A stretch of 64,000 nt of DNA, from the NCBI GenBank assembly GCA_903918755.1, contig CAIXFN010000118.1:113090-177089 (forward strand), given 5' to 3'. Source of the stretch: an uncultured Pedosphaera sp. (GTDB lineage: Bacteria; Verrucomicrobiota; Verrucomicrobiia; Limisphaerales; Pedosphaeraceae). The notes under the pieces were generated by a model. The model saw nothing but the letters and a program-made list of their open reading frames with translations, made no database searches and was not told the DNA's origin. Position 1 is the stretch's first letter, and each line of letters opens with the position of its first letter. Both the position numbers and the translations under genes were made by a program. Positions 27,627 to 38,736 of the stretch are shown here, piece by piece.

Positions 27627-28583
27627 TCAGGCGTCCTGGTGTTTGACTTGGATTTCCTGAATCTCGGGATAAGGCACGGTCACATCATGGAACGCGCTCC
27701 CTTGCTGCACTTGCAATTGCACATCGCTTTGGCCGATCTGGCTGATCCGCAGAGCCTCATAGGTTCCCCGCGCGGACTTCACCGTCAGCACCATTCCCCG
27801 CAACTCCTCCGGCCGGACCAGCGCGGCATACTTGGCGAGATTGGTTTCGAAGAAACGCCGGTTAAAGGTGGTTTGCCCCCGGGCAAACACCTTGGTCGGG
27901 GGCAGGGCGGCTTTCACCGGTGCCGCTTCCGCCGGTTCGGCGGATTCATTCCCGGCGTTCATTTCGGCCGACAAGGCGGCCGCCGCCGCTTCTGCCGCGG
28001 CCACGGCATCCGCGGACGGACCCCAATCCGCCACTTTGTGATCTTCCAATTTCGGCGCCATGCTCAGGAAAATGATCGGTCCGATGACCGGCGCCACCGC
28101 AGAAATCCCGCAAACGAGCGCGGGCGATTTGCCACGGAACAGGGAAACCTCGTAACCCGCATAAATATTTCCCGCATAGACAATGAAAACCATGAACAGG
28201 CCGATCCCCGTTCCGAAAATGGCCCCGATCAGCGATCGCTCCGTGGGCCGGGGCAGGTGCGCCACCTCATTGAGGATCGGCACTTCGGAGCGTTTCATTT
28301 TGTCGGCCTGGGTGATTTCGATGAAGGGCTCCACAAAATCCTTCAGCTTGGCATTCTGCCGCAAATCCTTCAGGTCGGCCTGCGTCAGTTTACCCCACGG
28401 CACATGGTCACCATAAGTGCCATCGGCCTGCTTGAGGACGAAACCCTTGTCGTCGGAAGATACCATCTCCCCGCTGATGGCAGCCCCGTCAAGAGTGTGA
28501 AGGGTGAAGGTGTCAGCCTGCGCCCGCCCCCCAAGCAGGACCGCCAGAGCCAAAACCGCGATGAACTGGTAAAACTTATGCAC
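27627..28583 (-). CDS. membrane protein of unknown function
   Basis: A 318-aa protein with a signal peptide (FYQFIAVLALAVLLGGRAQA), a short SH3-like segment 'TLHTLDGAAISGEMVSSDDKGFVLKQADG', and two hydrophobic helices ('SLIGAIFGTGIGLFMVFIVYAGNIYAGY' and 'PALVCGISAVAPVIGPIIFLSMAP', quoted only in part). An Ala/Glu-rich linker and a C-terminal beta-rich domain follow. No family is recognised. GTG 28583 is chosen because GGTAAGGAA lies 9 nt upstream; the TTG at 28613 has no such site. Confidence 0.75.
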   Translation of the reverse strand: MHKFYQFIAVLALAVLLGGRAQADTFTLHTLDGAAISGEMVSSDDKGFVLKQADGTYGDHVPWGKLTQADLKDLRQNAKLKDFVEPFIEITQADKMKRSEVPILNEVAHLPRPTERSLIGAIFGTGIGLFMVFIVYAGNIYAGYEVSLFRGKSPALVCGISAVAPVIGPIIFLSMAPKLEDHKVADWGPSADAVAAAEAAAAALSAEMNAGNESAEPAEAAPVKAALPPTKVFARGQTTFNRRFFETNLAKYAALVRPEELRGMVLTVKSARGTYEALRISQIGQSDVQLQVQQGSAFHDVTVPYPEIQEIQVKHQDA

Positions 28584-28592
28584 GATTGATTT

Positions 28593-28601
28593 TTCCTTAC
28601 C
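28593..28601 (-). promoter_or_regulatory. ribosome binding site deciding the GTG start at 28583
   Basis: The minus strand reads GGTAAGGAA followed by 9 nt and GTG. The AAGGA core and its spacing are near ideal and stand out in this window, where good Shine-Dalgarno sites are rare. Confidence 0.6.
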
Positions 28602-28635
28602 AAATGGCGGCAAGCAAAGCCAGCAAAATCCCCAC

Positions 28636-30081
28636 CTAATTCCCGTCCGCCCCGGATTCCGCCTCCCCGGCGCCGCAGTTTCCCAACTCCGGCAGCAAAT
28701 CCTCGACCACCCAATTCCGGCTTCGCCGACTCAGAACGTCCGCCGCCGCGCCATGCTGCCAGACGGCGTAAGCGATGGTTTTTTGGACGTCCGCCTGGAG
28801 GGCCGGTTGCGCCAACAAACCGGTCAGGTATCCGCTCAACGTGTCCCCACTACCCCCCTGGGCCAATTGCGGATTGCCACTCGGGTTGACCAGGATCTTC
28901 CCGGTGCTGCGGCCAATGAGCGTCTGCTGCCCTTTCAGAACCACCCAGCAATCGCCCAGCAACCGCGATAGCTCCCGCAACGCACCCGGCCGGTTGGCCT
29001 GAACTTGTTGCGGCGACATCCGCAACAGTCTCGCGGCCTCCCCCGGATGCGGCGTGATGACCCGGATCAAGTTCCGGGCCAGCGGTCCCACCGGGAGCCA
29101 GTCCAGCGCGCTGGCATCCACCACAACCGCTCCGGGGGCTACCCGCCATAGTTGCCGCGCGGCCATTTTCATCTCATCAGGCAGTCGCTCAGCCGCCAGT
29201 CCCGGCCCGATCAACACCGCCCCCGTCGCGGGTGCGATCTTGAGCTGGGGTTGCCAGACGGAAACCATCACCGCCGTCAGTTGCGCGGCTACCGGATGAT
29301 AAGTCTCCTCCTGGGTGTAAAGGGTGATCAAACCCGGCTGGGCGCGCTGGGCACCCTTGGCGGCGAGCACCGATGCTCCGTGATAACCCAGGCTTCCCGC
29401 GATGAGGATCACCCGGCCAAAATCCCCTTTGTGTTCAGCCGCCGATCGCACGGGCGGAAAATCGGCAAAATCCTCCGGCGTCACCCATTCAGTTTCACTC
29501 TGATGAGGACAGGGGATCAGGCCAATCTCCCGCACCACCTCCAACCGGTTCACATAACGCCACGCCGCCGGCTGGAGCAGCCCCTGCTTGGGCGCGCCCA
29601 GGGTCAAAGTCACCGTGGCCACCACCGCCGCCCCCGCGGTTTCGCCCGTTTCCGCGTTCAAGCCGGAAGGGATATCCACGGCCAGAACGGGGCGACGCGC
29701 ATCGTTGACCACCTGGATCAAGCTGAGCCACGGTTCCGCCAGCGGCCGGTTCAAGCCGATGCCAAAAAGTCCATCAATCACGAGCGCCGGCCGACGGCTC
29801 AACTGCCGGCTTAATTCCTCCCGGCTGGCCGCCGGATCGGTCACCCGCAGCAGTTCCACCGGACGATCCGCGAGAAAGCCCATCGCCTGACGCGCATCCT
29901 CCCCATTGTTTCCCTTACCCGCGAGTATCAAGATAAATTCCCCCGGCCGCGTCATTCGCCGCGCCCGCGCCGCCACGACTTCTCCGACTCGTCGGATGAC
30001 CGCAGCCGCGGAACATCCGGCGGCCCAACTGGCGGCCTCCCAATCCCGCATTTGGGCGACACTGATGATCGGCAATCCCAT
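28636..30081 (-). CDS. nnr: bifunctional NAD(P)H-hydrate epimerase / dehydratase
   Basis: A 481-aa metabolite-repair enzyme. The N-terminal half is the epimerase (NnrE/YjeF_N) with GKGNNGEDA (55-63), 'LVIDGLFGIGLNR' and 'VLAVDIPSGLN'. The C-terminal half is the ADP/ATP-dependent dehydratase (NnrD) with 'HKGDFGRVILIAGS', 'ITPHPGEAARLL' and the nucleotide motif GGSGDTLSG. Together they repair hydrated NADH and NADPH. It is divergent from the PSD1 gene, with 94 bp between starts. Gene order with adk and fmt suggests a housekeeping cluster. Confidence 0.94.
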   Translation of the reverse strand: MGLPIISVAQMRDWEAASWAAGCSAAAVIRRVGEVVAARARRMTRPGEFILILAGKGNNGEDARQAMGFLADRPVELLRVTDPAASREELSRQLSRRPALVIDGLFGIGLNRPLAEPWLSLIQVVNDARRPVLAVDIPSGLNAETGETAGAAVVATVTLTLGAPKQGLLQPAAWRYVNRLEVVREIGLIPCPHQSETEWVTPEDFADFPPVRSAAEHKGDFGRVILIAGSLGYHGASVLAAKGAQRAQPGLITLYTQEETYHPVAAQLTAVMVSVWQPQLKIAPATGAVLIGPGLAAERLPDEMKMAARQLWRVAPGAVVVDASALDWLPVGPLARNLIRVITPHPGEAARLLRMSPQQVQANRPGALRELSRLLGDCWVVLKGQQTLIGRSTGKILVNPSGNPQLAQGGSGDTLSGYLTGLLAQPALQADVQKTIAYAVWQHGAAADVLSRRSRNWVVEDLLPELGNCGAGEAESGADGN

Positions 30082-30175
30082 GGCGTCAACCTACACCGGT
30101 TCGCCCGGCCACAAAGCAAAAATTGCGCGACAGTTCTCCTTGCTTGCGCCCCACAAATCCCTAGATTTGGTATAC

Positions 30176-33100
30176 ATGATGGCTTACTTCCAAGCTTCCT
30201 GGCAGCGCCTTTCCCGGGGCGCCCGCCCTGCCCGACCCTTGATCGCTCCACTCAACCCGCAATGGCGCTGCCTGCCCGCCCTCCTGTTCGTCCTGCTGGG
30301 CACGGTTCGATCCGGTCTTGCGGCCCCGGGCGCCGAGGCGGTCAGTTATTACCGCCAAGTCCGTCCCATTTTGCAGGCGAATTGCCAGGGTTGCCACCAA
30401 CCCGCCAAGGCCAAAGGCGGCTTTGTCATGACCGACTTCAAAAAGCTGCTCGCCGGCGGCGAGACCGAAGGCATCGCGCTGGTGGCCGGGCATCCGGACC
30501 AGGGTTCCCTGCTCCGGATGGTGGTCCCCAAGGATGGCGAAATCCGCATGCCCAAAGGCAAGCCTCCGCTGGCGGAAGGGGAAGTGGCCTTGCTCAACCA
30601 GTGGGTCGCCCAGGGGGCGATCGATGACACGCCGGCCGATTCCAAACGGCATTATGACGCCGAACACCCCCCGGTCTATTCCCAACCGCCCGTGGTGGCC
30701 GCGCTCGATTATTCCCCCGACGGCAGCCTGCTGGCCGTGTCCGGTTTTCATGAAGTCCTGCTTTACGACCGCGAAGTCACGCAGTTGCGCGGACGCCTGA
30801 TCGGGCTTTCCGAACGCGTCCAATCCCTGCGCTTTTCGCCGGACGGTCATTCGCTCGCGGTGGCGGGCGGGGATCCCGGTCGCTTGGGCGAAATCCAGGT
30901 CTGGGACATCGCCAAGCTAAAACTCACCATCTCGGCCCCCATCACCTACGATACTTTGTACGGAGTGAGTTGGTCGCCGGACAGCAAACTGATCGCGTTC
31001 GGCTGCGCCGATAACACAGTCCGGGCCATCGAAGCCGCCTCCGGCAAGCAAATCCTGCAAATGGGCTCCCACAGCGACTGGGCGTTGAGCACGGCTTTCT
31101 CCGTCAAGGGCGACCATATCATCTCCGGCGGCCGGGACATGAGCGTGAAGCTCACCGAAGTCGCCTCGCAGCGTTTCATCGACAATGTCACTTCCATCAC
31201 CCCCGGCGCCCTGAAGGGCGGCGTTCTGGCCGTGGCCACACATCCCACCTTGGAACACCTCGTCACCGCGGGCTCGGATGGCCTGCCCAAGGTTTACCGC
31301 ATCTTCCGGGAAGCCAAACGCGAGATCGGGGATGACGCCCAATTCATTGGCGACCTCTTTCCGCTGCGGGGCCGCGTTTTCGCCGCCCGTTTCAGCCCGG
31401 ACGGCCGGCGCATCGCCTGCGGCAGCAGCCTCGACGGGCAGGGCGAAGTAGTGGTCTGCAGTTACGACTTCACCAATGATGTGCCCAAGAATTTGCGCGA
31501 CATCATGGGCAAAGTCCCGGGCAACCGCTCGGCCGATGAACGCAAACAGTTGGAGGATTACAAAAAATCCGGCATCCGCGAATTGGTCCGGCTCAGCCTC
31601 CCGCAATCCTCGGTCTTCACGCTCGCCTTCGCCCCCGATGGCCAAACGCTCGCCGTGGCCGGCTCGGATGGCAAAGTCCATTGTCTTAAGACCGACGATG
31701 GCAAGCTCGTTCGCGAATTCGTGTCCGTCCCGCTCGCCACCACCAACCTGACGGTGGCCGCCCCAGCCTGGGCGGGCATCCACCCGCTCCCCTCCGAGGT
31801 CGCCCTGACACCGGAATCCCTCCCCGGCGGCGCCACCATCGTCGCCCTGGAAATGCAACCGGCCGCGCTGAATTTTGCGAGTCGCAACGAATATGCCCAA
31901 CTCCTGGTCACGGCCAAACTCGCTTCCGGCGAAACCATCGACGTGACCCGCCAGGTTCGCTTCGAAATCGCCACCAACCTGTTCACCCTTTCCCCCCGCG
32001 GCGTCTGCCGCCCGCTCGCGGATGGCTCCGGCAAACTGGTTGCTTCGCTGGGTTCGCAAACGGTCACCGCTCCCGTGGTCATCGCGGGCATGGCCGCCGG
32101 TTACCGGTCCGATTTCATCCGCGATGTCAGCCCCGTCATCGCCCGCGCCGGTTGCAATGCCGGCACCTGTCATGGCGCCAAGGATGGCAAAAGCGGTTTC
32201 AAATTATCCCTCCGCGGCTACGATCCCGAAACCGATGTCCGCGCTTTCACGGACGACCTGGCCTCCCGCCGGGTCAATCTGGCCTCCCCGGACGACAGCC
32301 TCATCCTCCTCAAAGCGGTGGCGGAAGTGCCCCATGAAGGAGGACGCCGCATGACCATGGACAGCGCCTATTACCAGATACTGCGCCAGTGGATCGCCAG
32401 CGGCGCGGTCCTCGACTCGCAATCTCCGCGCGTCACCAAAATCGAACTTTCCCCGGCCAACCCGGTGGCCCAGCAAATCGGCTCCCGCCAACAAATGCGG
32501 GTGGTCGCCCATTATGCCGACGGCCTTGTCCGGGATGTCACCGCCGAGGCCTTCATCGAAAGTGGCAATGCGGATGTCGCCGTGGTGGATCTCGCCGGCC
32601 TGGTCACCACCCAACGCCGGGGCGAAGCCGCCATCCTTGCGCGTTATCAGGGTAATTACACGGCCACCACGCTCACGGTCATGGGTGACCGCTCCGGTTT
32701 CGTCTGGGAGGAACCGCCAGCGTGGAATAAAATCGATGAACTCGTCGCCGCCAAATGGCAGCGCATGAAAATCCTCCCTTCCGGGCTGTGCTCGGATCTC
32801 GAATTCATCCGCCGGGTGTATCTGGATCTCACCGGTTTGCCGCCGTCCGCCGCCGAAATCCGGGCATTTGTCAGCGATACCCGCGAGCTCCGCGTGAAAC
32901 GCGATGCCTTGATCGACCGACTGATCGGCAGCCCGGAATACGTGGATCATTGGGCCAACAAATGGGCCGACCTGCTCCAATGCAACAGCAAATTCCTCGG
33001 CCGCGAAGGCGCCGAATCACTGCGCGCCTGGATCCGCGAACAGGTGGATAAAAACACCCCCTACGACAAATTCGTCCACGAGATCATTACCGCCTCCGGC

Positions 33101-35353
33101 TCCAACCGCGAGCACCCCGCCGCGGCTTATTGGAAGATCTTGCGCACCCCGGCCGAGGCGATGGAAAACACCACCCACCTATTTCTGGCTACCCGTTTTA
33201 ACTGCAATAAGTGCCACGATCACCCCTTCGAGCGCTGGACTCAGGACCAGTATTACAATCTGACGGCCTATTTCGCCCAGGTCAGCCTCAAGGAAGACCC
33301 CGAAAGCAAAGGCAAGCGCATCGGGGGCACCGATGTGGAAGGCTCCAAACCGCTCTATGAAATCGTGGCGGACGCCTCCTCCGGTGAGGTGAAGCATGAT
33401 CGCACCGGCAAGGTCTCGCCGCCTGTATTTCCCTACCCCGCCAAAAACGCCTGCGCGGAATCCGCTCCCCGCCGGGAAAAACTCGCCACCTGGATCACCA
33501 CCCCGGAAAATCGCTATTTCGCCTCCAGCTATGCCAATCGCCTCTGGGGTTACCTGTTGGGCGTGGGCATTATCGAACCTTTGGACGACACCCGCGCCGG
33601 CAACCCGCCGGCCAACCCCGAGTTGCTGGAGCATCTCACGCGTGAGTTCGTCGCCAGTGGCTTCAACCCCCGCCACCTGATCGCGCTGATCTGCAAATCC
33701 CGCACTTACCAACTCTCCCTGCATCCCAACAAGTGGAACGAGGACGACCACAGCAACTACTCCCACGCCCTCGCCCGCCGATTGCCCGCGGAAACGCTCT
33801 TCGACGCGGTCTTCAAAGTCACGGGGACCATCCCCGCCATCCCGGGCGCCAAGCCCGGCCAACGCGCCCAGGAGTTGTTCGATGCCGGCCAGGATGTCAG
33901 CAGCGGCCTGCTCGCCACCCTCGGCCGGCCGGCCCGGCAAAGCGCCTGCGAATGTGAACGCAGCAGCGACATGCGCCTGGATTCGGTCATGGCCCTGCTC
34001 AGTGGCCCCACGGTCTCCAGCGCCATTGACGATCCCACCAACGCCCTGGCCCGCCTGGTGGCCGCCGATCCGGATGACCACCATCTTACCGACGAGGTCT
34101 TCCTGAGCGTGCTAAACCGGCCCGCCACCGAACCGGAAATTAAAGACACCCTCAGCCTGCTCGCTTCGGTCCAGCAGGATAACACCAAAATCACCAACCA
34201 ACTCGCCGCGTTGGAGGCCAAATTCGCACCCACCATCGCCACCCAGGAGAAGCAGCGGGAGGACGCCATCGCGCGCGCCAAGGCCGGGCTCCAGACCTAT
34301 GAGGAGGATACCAAGTTTTTCGCGGCCGAACTGGCCAGGCGTCGGGAAACCGGAATCGCCGCCGCCGAACAGGCGCTGCGGGACTACGAAAACCTGCTGC
34401 CCGCCGAGGCGGCCTTGTGGGGACATCGCACCCATCCGGCCGAGACCAAAACCGTCTGGAATTTGATTGAACCCCGCGAAGTCACCGCCACCGATGGGGT
34501 CAAACTGGCGCGGCAAACCGATGGTTCGATCACCTCTTCCGGCCGAAATGGACCGGCGGACTATCGCCTCCTCGCCCATTCCGACCTCTCCGGCATCACC
34601 GGCGTGATGCTCGAGGTCCTGCCCGACGACAGCCTCCCCCTGTTTGGGCCGGGGCGCGCCCAGGACGGAAATTTTGTGCTGAGTGAAATTGACGTCAAGT
34701 GGGGCACGGGCACCAACGCGCCGGAAAATGCCGCCAAATTCACGGCCGCCCGCGCGGACTTCTCCCAAAATGATTATCCGGTGGCCCAAGCCATTGACGG
34801 GGTGGTCGAAGGCGGCCGCAACGGTTGGGCCATTGCCGGAGCCGGGGGCGCCCAGCGCCACGTAGCCACGTTCAAGTTCGCGGAACCCCTCAGTGCCACC
34901 AACGGCCTGAATTTACGTTTTCGCCTGCAACAACGCTACGGGGAATCCTTCCTCATCGGCCGCTTCCGCTTGTATGTCACCACCGCCGAAGATCCCTTGG
35001 ATTTCGGCTTGCCGGAACGGGTGGCCAAAGCTCTCAGCGCTCCCGCCGGCCAGCGGCAGCCAGACCAGGTCGCGGCCATTGTTGACCATTACCAAGCGGG
35101 CGACGCGGCCTTCTGGAAATTCAAGCAAAGCCTCAAGGACGCGCGCCAGCCGCTGCCGGCTGATCCCCGACTTAAAGAACTCAAAGACGTCCTCACCAAA
35201 GCGGAATTGCCGATCATTCTCGATCCTTCCCTCGTTCAGCTACGCGCCGATGCCGGGTTCAGTGCCCGGCAATTGGAAAATCGCCGTCTCACCGTAGTTC
35301 AGGACCTCGCCTGGGCCCTGATCAACAATGCCAGCTTCCTCTTCAACCACTAA
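30176..35353 (+). CDS. giant cytochrome c / WD40 / DUF1549-DUF1553 (PSD1) protein
   Basis: A 1725-aa exported protein. After a hydrophobic signal ([17 protein letters not shown]) comes a PSCyt1-type cytochrome with CQGCH (about residue 70). A WD40 propeller (about 170-520, repeats such as [15 protein letters not shown]) and a Big-like domain follow. Next is a CNAGTCHG segment (about 660), another Big-like domain, then DUF1549 (about 850-1050, '[13 protein letters not shown]', '[12 protein letters not shown]' near 1010). DUF1553 (about 1080-1725) completes the protein. Inside DUF1553 lies a coiled coil and a discoidin-like segment before the terminal '[16 protein letters not shown]'. This architecture is known in Planctomycetes and Verrucomicrobia, but its biochemical role is not established. 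The DUF1501 gene follows 5 bp later. ATG 30179 is an alternative start. Confidence 0.92.
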   Translation: MMAYFQASWQRLSRGARPARPLIAPLNPQWRCLPALLFVLLGTVRSGLAAPGAEAVSYYRQVRPILQANCQGCHQPAKAKGGFVMTDFKKLLAGGETEGIALVAGHPDQGSLLRMVVPKDGEIRMPKGKPPLAEGEVALLNQWVAQGAIDDTPADSKRHYDAEHPPVYSQPPVVAALDYSPDGSLLAVSGFHEVLLYDREVTQLRGRLIGLSERVQSLRFSPDGHSLAVAGGDPGRLGEIQVWDIAKLKLTISAPITYDTLYGVSWSPDSKLIAFGCADNTVRAIEAASGKQILQMGSHSDWALSTAFSVKGDHIISGGRDMSVKLTEVASQRFIDNVTSITPGALKGGVLAVATHPTLEHLVTAGSDGLPKVYRIFREAKREIGDDAQFIGDLFPLRGRVFAARFSPDGRRIACGSSLDGQGEVVVCSYDFTNDVPKNLRDIMGKVPGNRSADERKQLEDYKKSGIRELVRLSLPQSSVFTLAFAPDGQTLAVAGSDGKVHCLKTDDGKLVREFVSVPLATTNLTVAAPAWAGIHPLPSEVALTPESLPGGATIVALEMQPAALNFASRNEYAQLLVTAKLASGETIDVTRQVRFEIATNLFTLSPRGVCRPLADGSGKLVASLGSQTVTAPVVIAGMAAGYRSDFIRDVSPVIARAGCNAGTCHGAKDGKSGFKLSLRGYDPETDVRAFTDDLASRRVNLASPDDSLILLKAVAEVPHEGGRRMTMDSAYYQILRQWIASGAVLDSQSPRVTKIELSPANPVAQQIGSRQQMRVVAHYADGLVRDVTAEAFIESGNADVAVVDLAGLVTTQRRGEAAILARYQGNYTATTLTVMGDRSGFVWEEPPAWNKIDELVAAKWQRMKILPSGLCSDLEFIRRVYLDLTGLPPSAAEIRAFVSDTRELRVKRDALIDRLIGSPEYVDHWANKWADLLQCNSKFLGREGAESLRAWIREQVDKNTPYDKFVHEIITASGSNREHPAAAYWKILRTPAEAMENTTHLFLATRFNCNKCHDHPFERWTQDQYYNLTAYFAQVSLKEDPESKGKRIGGTDVEGSKPLYEIVADASSGEVKHDRTGKVSPPVFPYPAKNACAESAPRREKLATWITTPENRYFASSYANRLWGYLLGVGIIEPLDDTRAGNPPANPELLEHLTREFVASGFNPRHLIALICKSRTYQLSLHPNKWNEDDHSNYSHALARRLPAETLFDAVFKVTGTIPAIPGAKPGQRAQELFDAGQDVSSGLLATLGRPARQSACECERSSDMRLDSVMALLSGPTVSSAIDDPTNALARLVAADPDDHHLTDEVFLSVLNRPATEPEIKDTLSLLASVQQDNTKITNQLAALEAKFAPTIATQEKQREDAIARAKAGLQTYEEDTKFFAAELARRRETGIAAAEQALRDYENLLPAEAALWGHRTHPAETKTVWNLIEPREVTATDGVKLARQTDGSITSSGRNGPADYRLLAHSDLSGITGVMLEVLPDDSLPLFGPGRAQDGNFVLSEIDVKWGTGTNAPENAAKFTAARADFSQNDYPVAQAIDGVVEGGRNGWAIAGAGGAQRHVATFKFAEPLSATNGLNLRFRLQQRYGESFLIGRFRLYVTTAEDPLDFGLPERVAKALSAPAGQRQPDQVAAIVDHYQAGDAAFWKFKQSLKDARQPLPADPRLKELKDVLTKAELPIILDPSLVQLRADAGFSARQLENRRLTVVQDLAWALINNASFLFNH

Positions 35354-35358
35354 ATCCT

Positions 35359-36831
35359 ATGCTTAAACTCCCTGGCGGTACTTGCAGCGATCTCTGTGAC
35401 CCCCATCTTAAGATGACCCGGCGCGACCTGCTCCGGATCGGCGGTGCGGGGATGCTGGGCCTCTCGCTGGGCTCGCTCTTCCGGTTGCAAGCCCAGGCGG
35501 CGGAAACCAGCCAACCCTCCGGCGGCCCGGGCTGGGGCAAGGCGAAGAACGTCATCCTGGTCTACCTGCAAGGCGGGCCCAGCCATTTGGACCTTTGGGA
35601 TCCGAAGGAAAATCTGCCCGACAACATGGTCAGCCCCTTCAAAAGCATCCCCACGCGGATTCCCGGCGTGCATTTCTCCGAAGTCCTGCCCGAACTGGCC
35701 AAGGTGAACGACAAATTTACCATGATCCGGTCCATGAGCTACACACCGAATGGTTTGTTCAACCATACGGCCGCCATTTACCAGATCATGACCGGCTACA
35801 CCACGGACAAGGTCAGCCCGTCCGGTCAATTGGAACCGCCCGACCCCAAGGATTTCCCCAATTTCGGCTCCCAGCTCGTCCGGCTCCGGCCTTCAACCGA
35901 GCCCATGCTGCCGTTTGTCATGCTGCCCCGCCCGCTACAAGAGTCCAACGTCGTGGGTAAAGGCGGCGCCGCGGGATTCCTCGGCAAGGCCTACGATCCC
36001 TATACCCTCTATCCCGAGGGCGATGACATGGATCTCAACAAAATGGAGCGCCTCAAGACCGACGATCTCAAACTGCCACCCGAGGTGTTTGCGCTTCGCT
36101 TGCAACGCCGCGCGCGCTTGCGCGAGTCGATCGAACAGGCCATGCCCGACATGGAAAAAGCGGTCGAAAATTACAATTTGGACGGCTACTACACCCGCGC
36201 TCTGGACCTCATCGTCTCTGGCCGCGCCCGCAATGCCTTTGACCTCACGCAAGAAGCCGGGGCCATGCGCGACCGGTACGGCCGCAACACCTTCGGACAA
36301 AGTTGCCTCCTGGCCCGCCGTTTGATCGAAGCCGGCACCCGCGTCGTGGAAGTGATCTGGCCCAAGGTGGCCAACTCGGACAATCATTCCTGGGATACCC
36401 ACGTCGATCTGACCAAACGCCTCAAGACCCAATCGGGCCCCCTGCTGGATCAGGGACTCTCCGCCCTCATTTCCGATCTGGATCAACGCGGCCTGCTGGC
36501 CGAGACCCTCGTCGTAGCCATTGGGGAGTTTGGCCGCAGCCCGCAAAAGGGCGTCAGCACTTCGGGCAACACCAATAGCGCGGACGGCCGCGACCATTGG
36601 CCTTATTGTTACACCGCCATCATGGCCGGCGCCGGGGTCAAACGCGGGTATGTCCATGGCAAGTCGGACAAAACCGGCAGCAGCCCCGCCGAAGATCCCG
36701 TTCATCCCATGGAAGTCCTGGCCTCCATCTATCACGCCTTTGGTATCGACCCGGAGACCATCGTTTACAACCATCTCAAGCAACCCCGGGAACTCGTCAA
36801 AGCCCGCGCCGTCACCAAGCTCTTCGCCTGA
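35359..36831 (+). CDS. DUF1501 protein, Tat-exported
   Basis: A 490-aa protein with a twin-arginine signal ([20 protein letters not shown]). It has DUF1501 motifs '[20 protein letters not shown]', 'RSMSYTP', 'HSWDTH' and 'AIGEFGRSP'. The fold is related to alkaline phosphatase and sulfatase superfamily proteins. These proteins almost always sit beside a DUF1549/DUF1553 gene, as here, and probably work with it in the periplasm (family knowledge); the reaction is unknown. An in-frame ATG at 35413, just before TRRDLL, is a likely alternative start. Confidence 0.93.
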   Translation: MLKLPGGTCSDLCDPHLKMTRRDLLRIGGAGMLGLSLGSLFRLQAQAAETSQPSGGPGWGKAKNVILVYLQGGPSHLDLWDPKENLPDNMVSPFKSIPTRIPGVHFSEVLPELAKVNDKFTMIRSMSYTPNGLFNHTAAIYQIMTGYTTDKVSPSGQLEPPDPKDFPNFGSQLVRLRPSTEPMLPFVMLPRPLQESNVVGKGGAAGFLGKAYDPYTLYPEGDDMDLNKMERLKTDDLKLPPEVFALRLQRRARLRESIEQAMPDMEKAVENYNLDGYYTRALDLIVSGRARNAFDLTQEAGAMRDRYGRNTFGQSCLLARRLIEAGTRVVEVIWPKVANSDNHSWDTHVDLTKRLKTQSGPLLDQGLSALISDLDQRGLLAETLVVAIGEFGRSPQKGVSTSGNTNSADGRDHWPYCYTAIMAGAGVKRGYVHGKSDKTGSSPAEDPVHPMEVLASIYHAFGIDPETIVYNHLKQPRELVKARAVTKLFA

Positions 36832-36883
36832 GGCGGCAATCGCCCCCCGGAATCCCCGTTCCGCACGCCGGACGGGGACACGA

Positions 36884-36912
36884 AAAAGCCGGTGGAAAAT
36901 CCACCGGCTTTT
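36884..36912. terminator. strong bidirectional rho-independent terminator
   Basis: A perfect 12-bp stem, AAAAGCCGGTGG / CCACCGGCTTTT, with a 5-nt AAAAT loop. Its arms supply A- and T-tracts for both strands. It stands between the convergent DUF1501 gene and the pseudopilin-like gene. Confidence 0.9.
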
Positions 36913-36973
36913 GCTGGTCCACAATTCCGCCCCCGGTTTCCGACCGCCAAAACCGGACCCGGTTGCCGCTATT

Positions 36974-37801
36974 TTATAATGGCGTCCAGGCTTGAAACCG
37001 GTATTTGAACCAGGTCCATTGAAAATCGGGGTTCGAAGGCACGCCACCGGCCCAGTAAAAATCGCCCTTACCCTGCGCGAAATCCTGGGAGGCATGGATG
37101 GTGGCCGGGTCGCGCCAGCGATGACTCTCCACATGTCCGTCCAGGAAGGAGAAGGAGGTGATGATACCGTGGAAAATCGCGAAGCCATCCACCCATCCTG
37201 TCTTGTCCATCACCCACGTGCCCTCGTTGTATCCACGCGGGTCGCTTTCCTCGATGAAGATGAAGGCTTCGGAAGGCGGCCGCACCTGGCCCATCTTCGT
37301 GTAAACGGTTTCCGAACCCCAACCGCCCCCGTTCAATCCCTCGGCTTTGGAATAAGAGGCGTACGCCCACCCCGAGCCCACCTTCAAATTCCGGTACCGC
37401 AGATCGCCGGGGCAATGGAATACCGCGGGGGTCTTGGCATAAGGAAACAGCGGGGAAGTTTGCAACTGAGTGGCCGTCAGTGCTTCCGCATTGAAGGGCG
37501 AGGTCCCGGGGGAAAGGTCCGTCGCCACATAATACCCGCCGCCGTTGTAATTTCCGGCGGTCGTCGATTGCATCGTATCGCCATTGTCGTTCGCATACAT
37601 GATGAACGCCAATGCCAGTTGTTTCTGGTTGTTGCGGCACGCCGCCATGGTGGCCTTCAACTTGGCACTACTCAGAGCCGGCAACAGCATCGCGGCCAGA
37701 ATCGCAATGATCGCGATGACGACCAGGAGTTCAATCAAGGTAAACCCCGACCGGCGCCCGGAGGGGGAGGATTTTTGCAGCATTCGTATTGGCATAGGCA
37801 T
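36974..37801 (-). CDS. prepilin-type N-methylation / H-X9-DG domain protein
   Basis: A 275-aa pseudopilin-like protein. The cleavage and methylation motif is [17 protein letters not shown], followed by [12 protein letters not shown]. Near the C terminus, [15 protein letters not shown] matches the H-X9-DG motif of a family expanded in Planctomycetes, Verrucomicrobia and Lentisphaerae. Such proteins occur as dozens of dispersed copies and their role, possibly in a type II secretion- or pilus-like system, is unclear. The true start among several near-N-terminal ATGs is uncertain. A terminator flanks its 3' end. Confidence 0.92.
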   Translation of the reverse strand: MPMPIRMLQKSSPSGRRSGFTLIELLVVIAIIAILAAMLLPALSSAKLKATMAACRNNQKQLALAFIMYANDNGDTMQSTTAGNYNGGGYYVATDLSPGTSPFNAEALTATQLQTSPLFPYAKTPAVFHCPGDLRYRNLKVGSGWAYASYSKAEGLNGGGWGSETVYTKMGQVRPPSEAFIFIEESDPRGYNEGTWVMDKTGWVDGFAIFHGIITSFSFLDGHVESHRWRDPATIHASQDFAQGKGDFYWAGGVPSNPDFQWTWFKYRFQAWTPL

Positions 37802-38193
37802 CCTGAGTTTGCGGATTGGTAATCGTAAATTCTGCTAATCTGGGCTATTATCTTTCACATCGCCATTGCAGGCGCACCGCCGAAGGCGGCCAACTCTGTT
37901 CTATGATGCCATCTTAATTGCTGCCCCGGCTGGCTCAAGCAAAATCGCGTTTCCCCAGCCGCAAATTCGTCCTTTCTCCTTGCCATCACCCCGTCGCCAC
38001 TTACGCTTCCCTGGTGCTGCTGATTTTCCCAACGGTCCGCTTACGTCACGGCGCATGCCCGCTCGCGGAAATGCGCCGCGAATGCATGAACCGGTCGGAA
38101 GCGCCCCTCCCCTTTTTCACCAACCGCCGCCATGCGCCAGGCGGTGAACCGGGCAGCGCAGGTCTGCGCTTGGCCGGGGAGGAGGGCCACTGA
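37802..38193. other. intergenic region, no gene seen
   Basis: About 390 bp between the divergent pseudopilin-like and TPR genes. I see no credible coding frame, RNA gene or strong palindrome. It should hold the promoters of both genes. Confidence 0.5.
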
Positions 38194-38688
38194 ATGAAAA
38201 TGGAACCGCCCGACACCCATTATTATTACGCCGCCCAGGGCTGGCTTGGATTGGGCGCTCCCGCTGAGGCTTTGGCGGAACTGGAGCAAATTAGCGCGGG
38301 ATTACGCGAAATCCCCGACGTTCTGGAAGTCCGCTGGCAAATTCTGGCCGCCACCCGGAACTGGGAAGCCTGCCTGGCGGTTGCCCACACCCTGGTGGAC
38401 CGGGCTCCGGATGAACCCCGGGCCTGGGCGCATCGTTCGGTTTCGCTCTACCGGCTGCAGCGCACCGAGGAAGCCTTTGACGCCCTGGCCCCCGCGCTTT
38501 CCCATTTCCCGCGGGATTGGGTCGTGCGCTACGATCTCGCTTGTTACGCCTGCCAATTGGACCGACTCACGCTTGCCCGCACCTGGCTGGCGGAATCGCT
38601 CCAGTTGGGTGATGCCACCCACATCCGGCAAATGGCCATGGAAGACCCCGACCTGGAATTGCTCTGGCCGGAAATCCCGGGGATGTGA
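38194..38688 (+). CDS. small tetratricopeptide-repeat protein
   Basis: A 164-aa protein without a signal peptide. It consists of about four TPR-like helix pairs, for example 'YYAAQGWLGLGAPAEALAELEQI', 'RAWAHRSVSLYRLQRTEEAFDAL' and 'WVVRYDLACYACQLDRLTLARTWL' (partly quoted). TPRs mediate protein binding; no partner is evident. Similar stand-alone TPR proteins are common in Verrucomicrobiota. A second ATG two codons in is possible. A hairpin terminator begins at its stop codon. Confidence 0.85.
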   Translation: MKMEPPDTHYYYAAQGWLGLGAPAEALAELEQISAGLREIPDVLEVRWQILAATRNWEACLAVAHTLVDRAPDEPRAWAHRSVSLYRLQRTEEAFDALAPALSHFPRDWVVRYDLACYACQLDRLTLARTWLAESLQLGDATHIRQMAMEDPDLELLWPEIPGM

Positions 38689-38714
38689 CCGGGCTTTGCT
38701 GCCCGGTTCATTTT
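38688..38714 (+). terminator. rho-independent terminator of TPR gene
   Basis: ACCGGGC (38688-38694) pairs with GCCCGGT (38701-38707) around TTTGCT, followed by TCATTTT. It lies in the 48 bp between this gene and the convergent S9 peptidase gene. Confidence 0.6.
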
Positions 38715-38736
38715 CGCCCAGCCCGCCATCTGAGGC

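Noticed and set aside
30917..32173. 418-codon minus-strand frame
   Set aside because: Antisense shadow of the WD40/PSD1 gene.
35935..37188. 417-codon minus-strand frame
   Set aside because: Antisense to the DUF1501 gene and runs through a strong terminator.
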